This document shows positions 33,020 through 41,643 of a DNA stretch of 64,000 bases, piece after piece. A program made the translations under genes and the position numbers. The notes below the pieces were generated by a model. That model was given only the letters and a program-made list of their open reading frames with translations. It searched no databases and was not told where the DNA came from. Source of the stretch: Pseudomonas fluorescens (GTDB taxonomy: Bacteria > Pseudomonadota > Gammaproteobacteria > Pseudomonadales > Pseudomonadaceae); the NCBI RefSeq assembly GCF_001307155.1, contig NZ_CP012830.1:5578501-5642500 (forward strand). The letters are read 5' to 3'. Numbering within the stretch: the stretch's first letter is position 1; each line of letters starts with the position of its first letter.

Positions 33020-33211
33020 ATGCGCCAGATTGTCAGCAAGGAACCCTGGTGGGCTGAACCGCCGAAGCCTGGGCAAGATGAGTCCGAACTGGAGTGGGGT
33101 TGGCTGGTCACCTACAACGAGGGCGAGCCGCGTTTCGAGTTCGTGAAAGAGCGGCCAACGGAGAACGAAATCCGTAATCGCAAGAGCTGCCGAATCACCC
33201 TTCCGGAATAA
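33020..33211 (+). CDS. Small uncharacterised protein (63 residues)
   Basis: A 63-residue acidic-basic mixed protein beginning MRQIVSKEPWWAEPPKPGQD and ending RNRKSCRITLPE, rich in Trp, Glu and Pro, with no membrane segment or signal. ATG 33020 has a strong GGAGGGG 3 bases upstream; the closeness of that site is unusual. Its codon use resembles neighbours, so it is probably a real gene. It follows cynS by 109 bases and precedes a hairpin. The function is unknown, and no domain could be recognised. It might serve the cyanate unit or stand alone. Confidence 0.65.
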   Translation: MRQIVSKEPWWAEPPKPGQDESELEWGWLVTYNEGEPRFEFVKERPTENEIRNRKSCRITLPE

Positions 33212-33229
33212 CCGGCGCGCCATCCGGGG

Positions 33230-33254
33230 CGGGCCTGCATCCTTTTCAGGCCCG
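33230..33254. terminator. Hairpin between convergent small gene and DUF1428 gene
   Basis: An 8-base stem (CGGGCCTG and CAGGCCCG) with a 9-base loop containing TTTT. The opposite strand of the loop gives AAAA, so it is a moderate terminator. The convergent genes both end nearby. Confidence 0.6.
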
Positions 33255-33281
33255 TCTGACATCCGGATGTTGCGACATACT

Positions 33282-33635
33282 TCACACGTTTACGATCATC
33301 TCGAAGCCGCCGAAGATCATCCGTTGACCATCGAAAGGCATTGAGTTGTCCAGTGATTGAAGCCTGGGGTCGTCCATGAACTTCTTCATACCGGTGTCGC
33401 GCGTCTGACGGTCCGGCCAGATGATCCACGAGAACACCACGGTCTCGTCTTCCTTGAGTTTTACCGCCATCGGGAACGAGGTCAGTTTGCCTTGAGGCAC
33501 ATCGTCGCCCCAGCATTCGGTCACGCTCAGTGCGCCGTTTTCCTTGAAAATACCGGCCATGAACTCGGCGTGCTGCTTGAATTTATCGCGGTTGGCGGTG
33601 GGTACGGCGGCAACAAAGCCATCGACATAGGACAT
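33282..33635 (-). CDS. DUF1428 family protein
   Basis: A 117-residue protein beginning MSYVDGFVAAVPTANRDKF and carrying DGQRMIFGGFEMIVNV at the end, the pattern of the DUF1428 (YjhJ-like ferredoxin-fold) family. Function is unknown; the fold resembles dimeric alpha-beta barrel proteins. ATG 33635 is chosen because AGGAG lies 6-7 bases before it; a start two codons earlier lacks a ribosome site. It is a single gene between the cyanate unit and the pump operon. Confidence 0.82.
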   Translation of the reverse strand: MSYVDGFVAAVPTANRDKFKQHAEFMAGIFKENGALSVTECWGDDVPQGKLTSFPMAVKLKEDETVVFSWIIWPDRQTRDTGMKKFMDDPRLQSLDNSMPFDGQRMIFGGFEMIVNV

Positions 33636-33677
33636 GATCACTCTCCTCTTTGAAATGCGTCATCGATTTACCGGTTA

Positions 33678-33703
33678 GTCGATCTGCAAGCGTGCAAATC
33701 GAC
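33678..33703. terminator. Imperfect hairpin after the histidine kinase gene
   Basis: GTCGAT at 33678-33683 pairs with ATCGAC at 33698-33703 and TGCA with TGCA inside, giving a stem with one internal mismatch. It is downstream of the minus-strand kinase and upstream of the DUF1428 start. A T-run is missing. Confidence 0.4.
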
Positions 33704-33745
33704 CGGCCTGTCAGGCGAACCGACCAACGGACATTTCCGCTCTGG

Positions 33746-35068
33746 CTAGAGCAGGAGTTGCTTCTGACGCTCTGCCAGGTCCACGGCGAAATGACAGCCG
33801 TGGGGTTCGCGGGTGGTGAGTTCCACTCGCCAGTTCTGGTTGGTGCAGATCCGCTGAACCAGCGACAGCCCCAATCCCAGCCCTTCGCCCCGGTGTTCGT
33901 CGCCCCTGACAAAGGGCTGGAACATCGCATGGCGTTTTTCTTCCGGAATGCCGATACCGCTGTCTTCCACGCTGAAGCCATGATCTCGCAGGGTCAGGCG
34001 AATGAAGCCATGATCAGTATAGTGCCAGGCGTTGCGCAGCAGGTTGCCCATCACCGATTGCAGGAAGGTCAGGTTGTAGTAGCTGTTTGAGGTCTGCTCG
34101 TCGAGGTAGATGAACTCCAGGCCTTTTTCCCGGATCAGCCTGCCCCAAATCTCGGCCAACGCATCGGCGACCTCTTTCAAGGAGGCGTTGCCACCGTTAG
34201 CGGAGTCGTTGTCCCGGTCACGCGCCAGCATCAGGAACGTGTCAACCAGCTGTCGCATTTCATCGCTGGCCCTGGCAATACGGCTGACCTGGGCCATCGA
34301 GCGCTGATCCAGGGCACGATTGCTCAACAACAGCTCACAGGAACTGGCGAGCACCATTAACGGCGTTCGCAATTCGTGGCTGACATCGCTGGTGAAGAGT
34401 TTTTCCCGGCCCAGCGCCTCGCGCAGTCGGCCCAGGGTTTGGTCAAAGGACATCGCCAGCTCGCCGACCTCGTCGACGGCATACTCGGGCGCCAGCGGTG
34501 GCGCGAGTTCCAGTAGCTGATCACGGTGACGCACCTGACGCGCCAAACGGACCACCGGGGCCATGACGCGTCGCGCCAGCAGCCAGCCCAACAGAATCGC
34601 CAGCAGAATGCTCAACGCGAACCCGACAATCACCACCGCGTACAGCACGCGTTCGCGTTGTTCATGGCTTCGCTGATCTTTCAGCAGGACGTATTGGCGA
34701 CCTTCAACCACCTTCACCATGGCGTAGTAGTCCTCACCGCCAAAGACGATTTCCTGAAACCCCGGCCGCAGCGCCTTGAGCTGTTCGTCCGGGGTCATTT
34801 CACCCAGTCCGCCCTCAAAGAAAAACAGCTCGTCTTTTTCCGGTCGATGGGTCCAGTCATCGGTGTTGTCCATCAGCAGCAGGCGTTGCAGTCCACCGCT
34901 CAGGCTGGTGGTGGTGAGCTTTCTTTCAACGATATGCACAGTCGCGACAATGCCAACCGCAAAGACCCCTGCGACAAACGCAGTCATCAGTGCGAAAACA
35001 ATCACAATCCTCTTTGTCAGGCTTTGTTTGGAATCCATGTCTTTCCAGTGTTTGAATGCCGACGTCAC
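33746..35068 (-). CDS. Sensor histidine kinase of the RND pump operon
   Basis: A 440-residue inner-membrane kinase with a first transmembrane helix (IVIVFALMTAFVAGVFAVGIVAT), a periplasmic loop of about 100 residues, a second helix (VVIVGFALSILLAILLGWLL), a HAMP-like linker, a HisKA H-box (SDVSHELRTPL) and an ATPase with NLLRNA, DSGIGIP and GLGLGLSLV. It should sense an envelope signal and phosphorylate the response regulator at the start of this operon. A GTG at 35068 overlaps the pump stop by 4 bases; ATG 35038 is an alternative. It is unusual that kinase and regulator are separated by three pump genes. Confidence 0.9.
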   Translation of the reverse strand: MTSAFKHWKDMDSKQSLTKRIVIVFALMTAFVAGVFAVGIVATVHIVERKLTTTSLSGGLQRLLLMDNTDDWTHRPEKDELFFFEGGLGEMTPDEQLKALRPGFQEIVFGGEDYYAMVKVVEGRQYVLLKDQRSHEQRERVLYAVVIVGFALSILLAILLGWLLARRVMAPVVRLARQVRHRDQLLELAPPLAPEYAVDEVGELAMSFDQTLGRLREALGREKLFTSDVSHELRTPLMVLASSCELLLSNRALDQRSMAQVSRIARASDEMRQLVDTFLMLARDRDNDSANGGNASLKEVADALAEIWGRLIREKGLEFIYLDEQTSNSYYNLTFLQSVMGNLLRNAWHYTDHGFIRLTLRDHGFSVEDSGIGIPEEKRHAMFQPFVRGDEHRGEGLGLGLSLVQRICTNQNWRVELTTREPHGCHFAVDLAERQKQLLL

Positions 35069-38000
35069 ACCTTGATGTCCTGCGCGACGAGTTTTTGGCC
35101 GCGACGCCGACGCTCAAACCAAAGGTAGACGACCGGGGTGGTGTACAACGTCAGGATCTGCGAGACCGCCAGGCCACCGACAATAGCAATGCCCAATGGC
35201 TGGCGAAGCTCCGAGCCGGCACCGTGGCCGAACGCCAATGGCACCGCGCCGAGCAGTGCCGCCAGCGAGGTCATCAGGATCGGCCGCAAGCGCAACAGGC
35301 ACCCTTCACGCACGGCGTCTCTGGCAGACAAGCCACGCTGCTGGGCCGACAGCGTGAAGTCAACGATCATGATCGCGTTCTTCTTGACGATGCCGATCAG
35401 CAAAATAATGCTGATCATCCCAAGGACCGACAGGTCCTGTCCACAGAGCATCAATGCCAGCAGTGCACCGAACCCGGCAGACGGCAGGGTCGAAATGATC
35501 GTCAACGGGTGAATCGCGTTCTCGTAGAGCACGCCCAGCACGATGTAGACGGTCAGGATCGCCGCCAGAATCAGCCAGGGTTGTGATTTCAACGAGTCCT
35601 GGAACGCCTGGGCGGTGCCCTGGAAACTGCCGACGACAGAGTCCGGCATCGCCACCGCCAAAGACGCCTGGTTGATCGCACTGACCGCATCGCTCAGAGC
35701 TTGGCCTGGCGCCAGGTCAAACGACAGGGTAATGGCCGGGAATACCCCTTGGTGGTTGATGATGATCGGCACCTGTTCGGTCTTGATGCTCGCCAACAGA
35801 TTCAATGGCACCAGGGTTCCGGAGCTGGCGCGTACGTATAAGTGTTCCAGCGTGGTCGTGGACGTCTGCCAGTGCGGGTCCAGTTCGAGAACCACATGGT
35901 TCTGGTCGAGTTGGGTGAACATCGTCGCGACCTGACGCTGGCCGAAGGCGTCGTACAGTACGTCGTCGATGGCCTGCACCGTCACGCCCAGACGCGCCGC
36001 CGCGGCACGGTCGATCACCAGGGTTGCCTGAGCAATGGCCTGTTGCTGGTCAGAGGTCACATGTTGCAGTTGCGGCAAGCGCTTGAGTTTTTCCAGCAGC
36101 ACCCCACTCCAGTGATCCAGCTCTGCGCTGTCCGGGTCCTGAAGGGTGTACTGATACTGGGTTTTACTGGCGCGGCCACCGATCTGGATGTCCTGGTTAG
36201 CCTGCAAGTAGACCTTGACCCCGGATAGCTGATCGAGCGCTGGTTGCAAACGACTGATCACCTTTTGGGCACTGTCGGTGCGCTCGCCGAACGGCTTGAG
36301 GTTGATCATCACCTTGCCCTGGCTGACCGTCGGGTTCGGGCCGATCCAGAAATACACCTTGGCCACCGCGGGGTCATGACCAACGACTTCAGCGACACGG
36401 TTGACCTGTTCACGCATGGCCATCGGCGAAATATCGGCAGCGGCTTCGGCAACGCCCTGGATCAGGCCGTTGTCCTGCTGCGGGAAGAAGCCCTTGGGAA
36501 TGCTCACGTACAATACTGCGGTCGCCAATAGCGTGGCCAATGCCACGCCGAGGGTCAGACGCTGATGGTCGAGCACCCAGTCGAGGCTGCGGCGATAGCC
36601 ATTGTGCAAGCCAGTGAACGCCCGCTCGCAAGCCTGGGCGAAACGCCCCTCCTCGCTCTCGACATGCGGTTTGAGCAGCCAGGCACACAGCATCGGGGTG
36701 ATCGCAAGCGAGACGATGCAAGACATGATGATCGCCACGCTGACCGTGACCGCGAACTCGCGCATCAAGCGCCCGACGATCCCCGACATCAACAGGATCG
36801 GCAAGAACACCGCGATCAACGACACCGTCATCGAGACAATGGTGAACGCCACTTCGCGCAAACCATCGACCGCCGATTGCAGGCGCGACTTGCCCATCTC
36901 CAGATGGCGCACGATGTTCTCCATCACCACGATGGCATCGTCCACCACGAAGCCGACGGCAATGGCCAGGCCCATGATCGACAGATTGTCGAGGCTGTAG
37001 CCGAGCAAATACATCACGCCGAAGGTCGACACCAGCGACAACGGAATGGTCAGGCTGGGAATCAGCGTGGCGGTAGCCTTGCGCAGGAACACGAAGATCA
37101 CCACAACCACCAGGGCAATCGACAACAGCAAGGTGAATTGCATGTCGTTGACCGAGGCTTCGATGGTCTGGGTACGATCGCCGACCACCTGAACCTGCAC
37201 GTCGCGAGGCAACGACGCGGTCAGTTCGGACAACTTCGCCTTGATCGTGGCGATGGTCGACAGCAGGTTGAAACCCGGTTGTTTGTGAATGTCGACGATC
37301 ACTGTCGGCTCGCCGCCCAACTGCGCGGCTTGCTGGGTATCTTCGGCACCGGCAATTACCCGGCCAAGGTCACCGAGCTTGATCGGCATGCCGTTTTTAT
37401 AGGCAATCACCTGATCCCGATAATGCTGTGGATCGAGCATCTGGTCGGTCGCGCCGAGCGTGACGGAACGGGTCTGCCCGTCAAGGGTGCCCTTGGGCTG
37501 ATCGACGGTACTGACGCCGATCACGCTGCGCACGTCTTCCAGGCTCAGGCCGCGTGCGGCCAGCGCATCCGGATCGATCTGAATCCGCACCGCCGGTTTT
37601 TGCTCACCGTGGAAATCCACCAGGCCGACGCCGGGCATCTGCGACAAACGCTGGGCAATGTAGTTGTCCGCGTAACGGTCGAGTTCCGGCAGCGTGCGCG
37701 TCGGTGAGGTCACGGCCAGTGACAACACTGTCCCTTCCGCCGGGTTGACCTTGTTGAAGGTCGGCGTACTGGTCATGGTCTTCGGCAGGTTCGGGGTCGC
37801 GGTGTTGATCGCGGTCTGCACATCCTGCGCAGCGCCGTCGATGTTCCGTGACAGGTCGAACTGCAACACCACCTGAGTCTTGCCGGCCGCGCTCGAGGAG
37901 GTCATCGAGGTGACTTGCGGAACCGCGGCAAAGGCTCTTTCCAGTGGCGTCGCAACCGATGAAGCCATGGTCTCGGCGCTGGCCCCGGAGAGTTTGGCGG

Positions 38001-38142
38001 TCACTTGAATGGTCGGAAAGTCCACCGTAGGCAAAGGCGCCACTGGCAACTGGAAGTACGCGAAAGCCCCCAGCAACATCACCCCAAGCGCCAACAGGCT
38101 CAGGCCCACGCGTCGTTGAATCAGTCCGGCGAGCCCTTTCAT
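35065..38142 (-). CDS. RND multidrug efflux permease (MdtB/MdtC-like)
   Basis: A 1025-residue HAE1-type RND pump with twelve helices in two halves. The proton-relay aspartates appear as the Asp pair in VGFVVDDAIVVMENIV near residue 405. It drives drug export from the periplasm and inner membrane using the proton gradient. It begins MKGLAGLIQRRVGLSLLALG and overlaps the fusion protein gene by 4 bases. It most resembles MdtB/MdtC and MuxB/MuxC, but only one RND gene is present, so it would be a homotrimer. The substrates cannot be inferred. Confidence 0.92.
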   Translation of the reverse strand: MKGLAGLIQRRVGLSLLALGVMLLGAFAYFQLPVAPLPTVDFPTIQVTAKLSGASAETMASSVATPLERAFAAVPQVTSMTSSSAAGKTQVVLQFDLSRNIDGAAQDVQTAINTATPNLPKTMTSTPTFNKVNPAEGTVLSLAVTSPTRTLPELDRYADNYIAQRLSQMPGVGLVDFHGEQKPAVRIQIDPDALAARGLSLEDVRSVIGVSTVDQPKGTLDGQTRSVTLGATDQMLDPQHYRDQVIAYKNGMPIKLGDLGRVIAGAEDTQQAAQLGGEPTVIVDIHKQPGFNLLSTIATIKAKLSELTASLPRDVQVQVVGDRTQTIEASVNDMQFTLLLSIALVVVVIFVFLRKATATLIPSLTIPLSLVSTFGVMYLLGYSLDNLSIMGLAIAVGFVVDDAIVVMENIVRHLEMGKSRLQSAVDGLREVAFTIVSMTVSLIAVFLPILLMSGIVGRLMREFAVTVSVAIIMSCIVSLAITPMLCAWLLKPHVESEEGRFAQACERAFTGLHNGYRRSLDWVLDHQRLTLGVALATLLATAVLYVSIPKGFFPQQDNGLIQGVAEAAADISPMAMREQVNRVAEVVGHDPAVAKVYFWIGPNPTVSQGKVMINLKPFGERTDSAQKVISRLQPALDQLSGVKVYLQANQDIQIGGRASKTQYQYTLQDPDSAELDHWSGVLLEKLKRLPQLQHVTSDQQQAIAQATLVIDRAAAARLGVTVQAIDDVLYDAFGQRQVATMFTQLDQNHVVLELDPHWQTSTTTLEHLYVRASSGTLVPLNLLASIKTEQVPIIINHQGVFPAITLSFDLAPGQALSDAVSAINQASLAVAMPDSVVGSFQGTAQAFQDSLKSQPWLILAAILTVYIVLGVLYENAIHPLTIISTLPSAGFGALLALMLCGQDLSVLGMISIILLIGIVKKNAIMIVDFTLSAQQRGLSARDAVREGCLLRLRPILMTSLAALLGAVPLAFGHGAGSELRQPLGIAIVGGLAVSQILTLYTTPVVYLWFERRRRGQKLVAQDIKV

Positions 38143-39332
38143 CGTGCGCTCTCCACTGGCGTGGCGGCCGCCAGCGCAGCGGCTTCGTCAGCCTTGATCG
38201 GTGCAACTTTGACGCCCGGTGCAATGCGTGACTGGCCTTGCACGACGACCGTTTCGCCAGCGGCCAGCCCCTGGCGAATCCACTGCTTGCCATCGACCAC
38301 CACAGCGGCATCGACCTGACGCGGCTGCACCCGTTGATCGGCGCCGACTACATAGACAAAGTCGCCCTGACGACCGAACTGCACGGCATTGGTCGGCACT
38401 ACCGTGACGTCCTGGCGGGTGCTGACCAGCAAGCGTGCGCTGACCAATTCGCCAGGCCACAACTGGTTGGTGCTGTTGTCGAACTCGGCCTTCAACTGGA
38501 TCTGACCACTCGCGGCAGCGACCTGGCTATCAATGAAGCTCAGACGGCCGCGAGCGATTTCCTGATGGCCGTCGCGGGTCATGGCGACCACTTGCAAGGC
38601 GCCCTTGGCGTTTTCTGCAAGGATCTGTGGAAGTTCGTCCTGGGAAACGGCGAACGCCACCGAGATCGGGTTCATCTGGGTAATGGTCACCAAGCCCGTG
38701 GCTTCCGCTCCGTGGGCGATGGCGCCGACATCCAGCAAGCGCTGGCCGGTACGCCCGGTCAGCGGTGCCTTGACCTGCGTGAACTCCAGTTGCAGGCGCG
38801 CGTTATCCAGTGCCGCCTGATCAGCCTGCACCGTGGCCTGTTGCGCTGCCAGTTCGGCGCGATAGGTGTCGACGTCCTGGGTCGGCCCGGCCTTGGCGGC
38901 CGCCAGTTTGCTGGCCCGGTCCAGGCTCACCCGCAGGTTCGACAGTTGCGCCTGATCCTTGGCCACCAGTGCTTGCGCCTGAGCCACCTGAGCCTGGTAA
39001 ACCCGTGGATCGATCACCGCCAGCAGACTGCCGGCGTTCACCATCTGGCCTTCCTTGAACAGGACTTTCTGCAACTCGCCATCCACCCGAACCCGCACAT
39101 TGACGCTATTGAGCGGCTGGACATTGCCAATCGCACTGAGCCAGATCGGCAGGTCCTGCTGGCTGACTTGCGTCAGTTGCACCGGCACGGCGGCTGCCTC
39201 GGTTTTGGCCGGTGCCGCCTGAGCCCGCTTGACCCACTGAAATCCACCTGCACCTGCGCCCAACAGGAGAATCAGTAGCGCCCAAGAGAGTGCTCGATGG
39301 CGAGGGTTCGCAACGCGTTGCTTAGCATTCAT
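38139..39332 (-). CDS. RND efflux periplasmic adaptor (membrane-fusion protein)
   Basis: A 397-residue adaptor beginning with a membrane segment (LSWALLILLLGAGAGGF) and no lipobox. The lipoyl/coiled-coil region contains SLLAVIDPRVYQAQVAQAQA and a heptad-like ALVAKDQAQLSNLRVSLDRA hairpin. It links the RND pump with the outer-membrane channel. It overlaps both neighbours by 4 bases, so OMF, adaptor and pump are coupled. MdtA-like by general layout. Confidence 0.9.
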   Translation of the reverse strand: MNAKQRVANPRHRALSWALLILLLGAGAGGFQWVKRAQAAPAKTEAAAVPVQLTQVSQQDLPIWLSAIGNVQPLNSVNVRVRVDGELQKVLFKEGQMVNAGSLLAVIDPRVYQAQVAQAQALVAKDQAQLSNLRVSLDRASKLAAAKAGPTQDVDTYRAELAAQQATVQADQAALDNARLQLEFTQVKAPLTGRTGQRLLDVGAIAHGAEATGLVTITQMNPISVAFAVSQDELPQILAENAKGALQVVAMTRDGHQEIARGRLSFIDSQVAAASGQIQLKAEFDNSTNQLWPGELVSARLLVSTRQDVTVVPTNAVQFGRQGDFVYVVGADQRVQPRQVDAAVVVDGKQWIRQGLAAGETVVVQGQSRIAPGVKVAPIKADEAAALAAATPVESAR

Positions 39333-40735
39333 GGGTGTGACGCCTGAGAAGGAGAAAGGGAAGCAAGGGTGTCGGGGGTGAAATCACCGCCCAGTGCCCG
39401 GAACAAACCGACGGCGGCCTGCAGGTGTTGCAGGCGCACCTGCAGCAGCGTGTCTTCGGCCTGATACTGGGTGCGCTCGACGATCAACAAGGTCTGGAAA
39501 TCGGTGGAACCCAGTCGATAACGCACCTGCGCGAGCCTGGCAGCCTCGCGGGCGGAATCCACTGCGGCCTGATTCAAGGCAAAGCTTTTATCCAGTTCGC
39601 GGGTAGCGCTCAGTTGGGTTTCGACGTCTTGCAGCGCCTCGATCACCGATTCACGGTAACTGGCGGTGAGTTCCTGCACGTGGGCCTGATCAACGTGCAA
39701 TTGACCCGTGAGCTGGCCGCCGGTGAACACCGGTTGGGTCAATGTGCCGACGACGCTCCAGATGTTGCCGCCAGCAATGGTGTCGATACCGCCAATCAGG
39801 TCCAGCGACAGATTTGGCAAGAACGCCGCACGGGCGACCCCGACATCGAAGTTGGCCGAAACCAGTCGCGCTTCGGCTGCTTGCACATCAGGCCGTTGAC
39901 GCAGCAGGCCGATGGGCAGTCCAGCGGACGGACGCGGCATCTGCAAACCGTCAAGACCGGAACTTTTCAGGTGAAAGCCTTGCGGCGTCTCGCCCACCAG
40001 TACCGCCAATTGGTAGAGCGCCAGATCGCGCTGCTGACGCAAAGGTGGCATCGCCGCCTGGAAGGTTTGCAGGGCGTTTCGTTGCTGCGCCACTTCAAGA
40101 TTGGACACGGCGCCCTGGCTGGCCTGGACTTCGACCAGATCTAGCACCTGCTTGGCGTCGTCGGCAATTGACTGGGCCAGGCGCAGCCGTTCTTCCAGTG
40201 ACAAGACCTGGAAGTAGCTGTCGGCGATGCTCGCCCCCAGACCCATGCGCAGGGTTTGCGCGTCGAACACACTGGCATTGGCCAACGCGTCAGCTGAGTC
40301 GGCGGCTGCGCGCTGTTTGCCCCAGAAGTCCAGCTCGTAGGTCGCTTGGGCGAACACGCTGCTTTTCTTGGTGGTGCCGTAATTATTCTGACGCTGGACA
40401 TTGCCGCCCAGTGCCAGGGTCGGATATTGCCCGGCGCCGACCACCTGAGCCGAAGCCCGTGCCTCTTCGATGCGGCTGGCCGCGGCTTTAAGGGTGTAAT
40501 TGGCCGAGAGGCCACGGGTGATCAGGTCATTTAGTTCAGCGCTGTGGAATTCGCTCCACCACTGCCCTCCCCGTGCGGCGGATGTTTGCCCGGTACCCTT
40601 CCAGTTTGCCGCCAGCGGCAGCTCCGGTTGATGGTAAGCGGGCACCATCGAGCAGCCACCGAGCATCAATACGCCCAGCAGCACCGATAGGGATAAAAAG
40701 TTACGCCTCGGTGAGGTTGCAACTGACATTGGCAC
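39329..40735 (-). CDS. Outer-membrane factor lipoprotein (NodT family)
   Basis: A 468-residue TolC/OprM-like channel with a lipoprotein signal (lipobox LGGC near residue 28) and two outer-membrane-efflux repeats, the second ending near residue 450. The N-terminal mature part reads SMVPAYHQPELPLAANW, typical of NodT-type factors. Two starts compete: GTG 40735 (GGAG 5 bases away) and ATG 40729 (GGAG 11 bases away). It exports drugs across the outer membrane as the third component of the pump. Confidence 0.9.
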   Translation of the reverse strand: MPMSVATSPRRNFLSLSVLLGVLMLGGCSMVPAYHQPELPLAANWKGTGQTSAARGGQWWSEFHSAELNDLITRGLSANYTLKAAASRIEEARASAQVVGAGQYPTLALGGNVQRQNNYGTTKKSSVFAQATYELDFWGKQRAAADSADALANASVFDAQTLRMGLGASIADSYFQVLSLEERLRLAQSIADDAKQVLDLVEVQASQGAVSNLEVAQQRNALQTFQAAMPPLRQQRDLALYQLAVLVGETPQGFHLKSSGLDGLQMPRPSAGLPIGLLRQRPDVQAAEARLVSANFDVGVARAAFLPNLSLDLIGGIDTIAGGNIWSVVGTLTQPVFTGGQLTGQLHVDQAHVQELTASYRESVIEALQDVETQLSATRELDKSFALNQAAVDSAREAARLAQVRYRLGSTDFQTLLIVERTQYQAEDTLLQVRLQHLQAAVGLFRALGGDFTPDTLASLSPSQASHP

Positions 40736-40822
40736 GCGATCTCCGGCTGAAACGTTTGTGGAGCCTGTCCACGAATCAGCCGAAGATAGCCAACAGCGCC
40801 TTGCAGAGCGTTCGCCTGCAGG

Positions 40823-40836
40823 TAAACTTTTATTTA
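40823..40836. repeat. Direct repeat copy 1 of a 14-base motif (TAAACTTTTATTTA)
   Basis: An exact 14-base match to 41549-41562, both in the same orientation. Copy 1 covers the stop of the response regulator and lies 88 bases before the outer-membrane factor start. The motif is itself a partial dyad (TAAA, 6 bases, TTTA). It is a candidate binding site for the operon's regulator or a duplicated promoter element. Confidence 0.6.
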
Positions 40837-41523
40837 ATCGGGCTCGCGACGGCCCTGGAAACTGTAACCCGCGCCCGGAATGGTCCTGATCAGCGAGTAC
40901 TCGAAACCTTCATCGAGTTTGCGCCGCAAGCGATGGATATGTTTGTCGATGACATTGTCATTGGGGTCGAAGGCGTAATCCCAGGCGCTGTCGAGCAGCA
41001 TGTCGCGGGTGACCACCTGACCGCTGTGGCGCATGAGTTTTTCCAGCAGCAACGCCTCTCGCTGTTGCAAGACAATGCTACGGCCCTGACGCACCGCCGT
41101 ACGGGTCGCGCAGTCGAGTTCGAGTTCGCCGACTTGCAGCTTGCGCCCTGCTGCACTCGGTTGATCGGCGCCGCGCAATAAAGCGTCGAGACGTGCCAGC
41201 ACCTCGGCGAACGCGTAGGGTTTTGCCAGGTAATCGTCACAACCGGCTTGCAAGCCTTCGACCTTTTGCGCAGTGGTCGACTGAGCACTGAGCATCAACA
41301 CCGGAATACGTGAACCGCGACTGCGTATCGCCCGCACCAGGGCGATACCGTCGAGCCCCGGCAGGCGTCGGTCGACAATCAACGCGTCATGAATACCTTC
41401 CAGGGCCATGGCCAGACCATCGTTGCCGTCTTCGGCGACATCCACCACGTGCCCGCTTTCCGTCAGCCCACGCAACAGGTAGGTGGCGGTCTGGGCATCG
41501 TCTTCAACGACTAGAATGCGCAA
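40834..41523 (-). CDS. OmpR-family response regulator of the RND pump operon
   Basis: A 229-residue response regulator. The receiver domain (1-120) has the acidic pair in VVEDD, the phospho-acceptor Asp51 in IVDRRLPG, Thr/Ser and Lys102 in LAKPY. The C-terminal winged helix (about 130-225) ends with HIHRLRRKLD and IRTIPGAGYSF. It is the first gene of the operon that continues through the pump and ends with the kinase. It probably activates its own operon, with the repeated TAAACTTTTATTTA motif as a candidate site. Confidence 0.92.
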   Translation of the reverse strand: MRILVVEDDAQTATYLLRGLTESGHVVDVAEDGNDGLAMALEGIHDALIVDRRLPGLDGIALVRAIRSRGSRIPVLMLSAQSTTAQKVEGLQAGCDDYLAKPYAFAEVLARLDALLRGADQPSAAGRKLQVGELELDCATRTAVRQGRSIVLQQREALLLEKLMRHSGQVVTRDMLLDSAWDYAFDPNDNVIDKHIHRLRRKLDEGFEYSLIRTIPGAGYSFQGRREPD

Positions 41524-41548
41524 GGAGCTTTCTCTCTTAACAGGAACC

Positions 41549-41562
41549 TAAACTTTTATTTA
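41549..41562. repeat. Direct repeat copy 2 of the 14-base motif, in the divergent promoter
   Basis: Exact copy of 40823-40836, 26 bases upstream of the minus-strand regulator and 82 bases before the plus-strand regulator at 41644. This is the intergenic region of two divergent two-component operons, so the site could act on both. Confidence 0.6.
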
Positions 41563-41643
41563 TCCGGCGGCGACGTTGGCGTCTTCCTGGGTTTGACACA
41601 CTATGCCATCTCTCCACTCGTTCAAGTGACCGGTTCAACTCCC

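Noticed and set aside
41535..41555. CTTAAC and CTAAAC half-sites between the two divergent regulators
   Set aside because: The separation is 12 bases and one half-site deviates. The exact 14-base repeat overlapping this area is the better signal.
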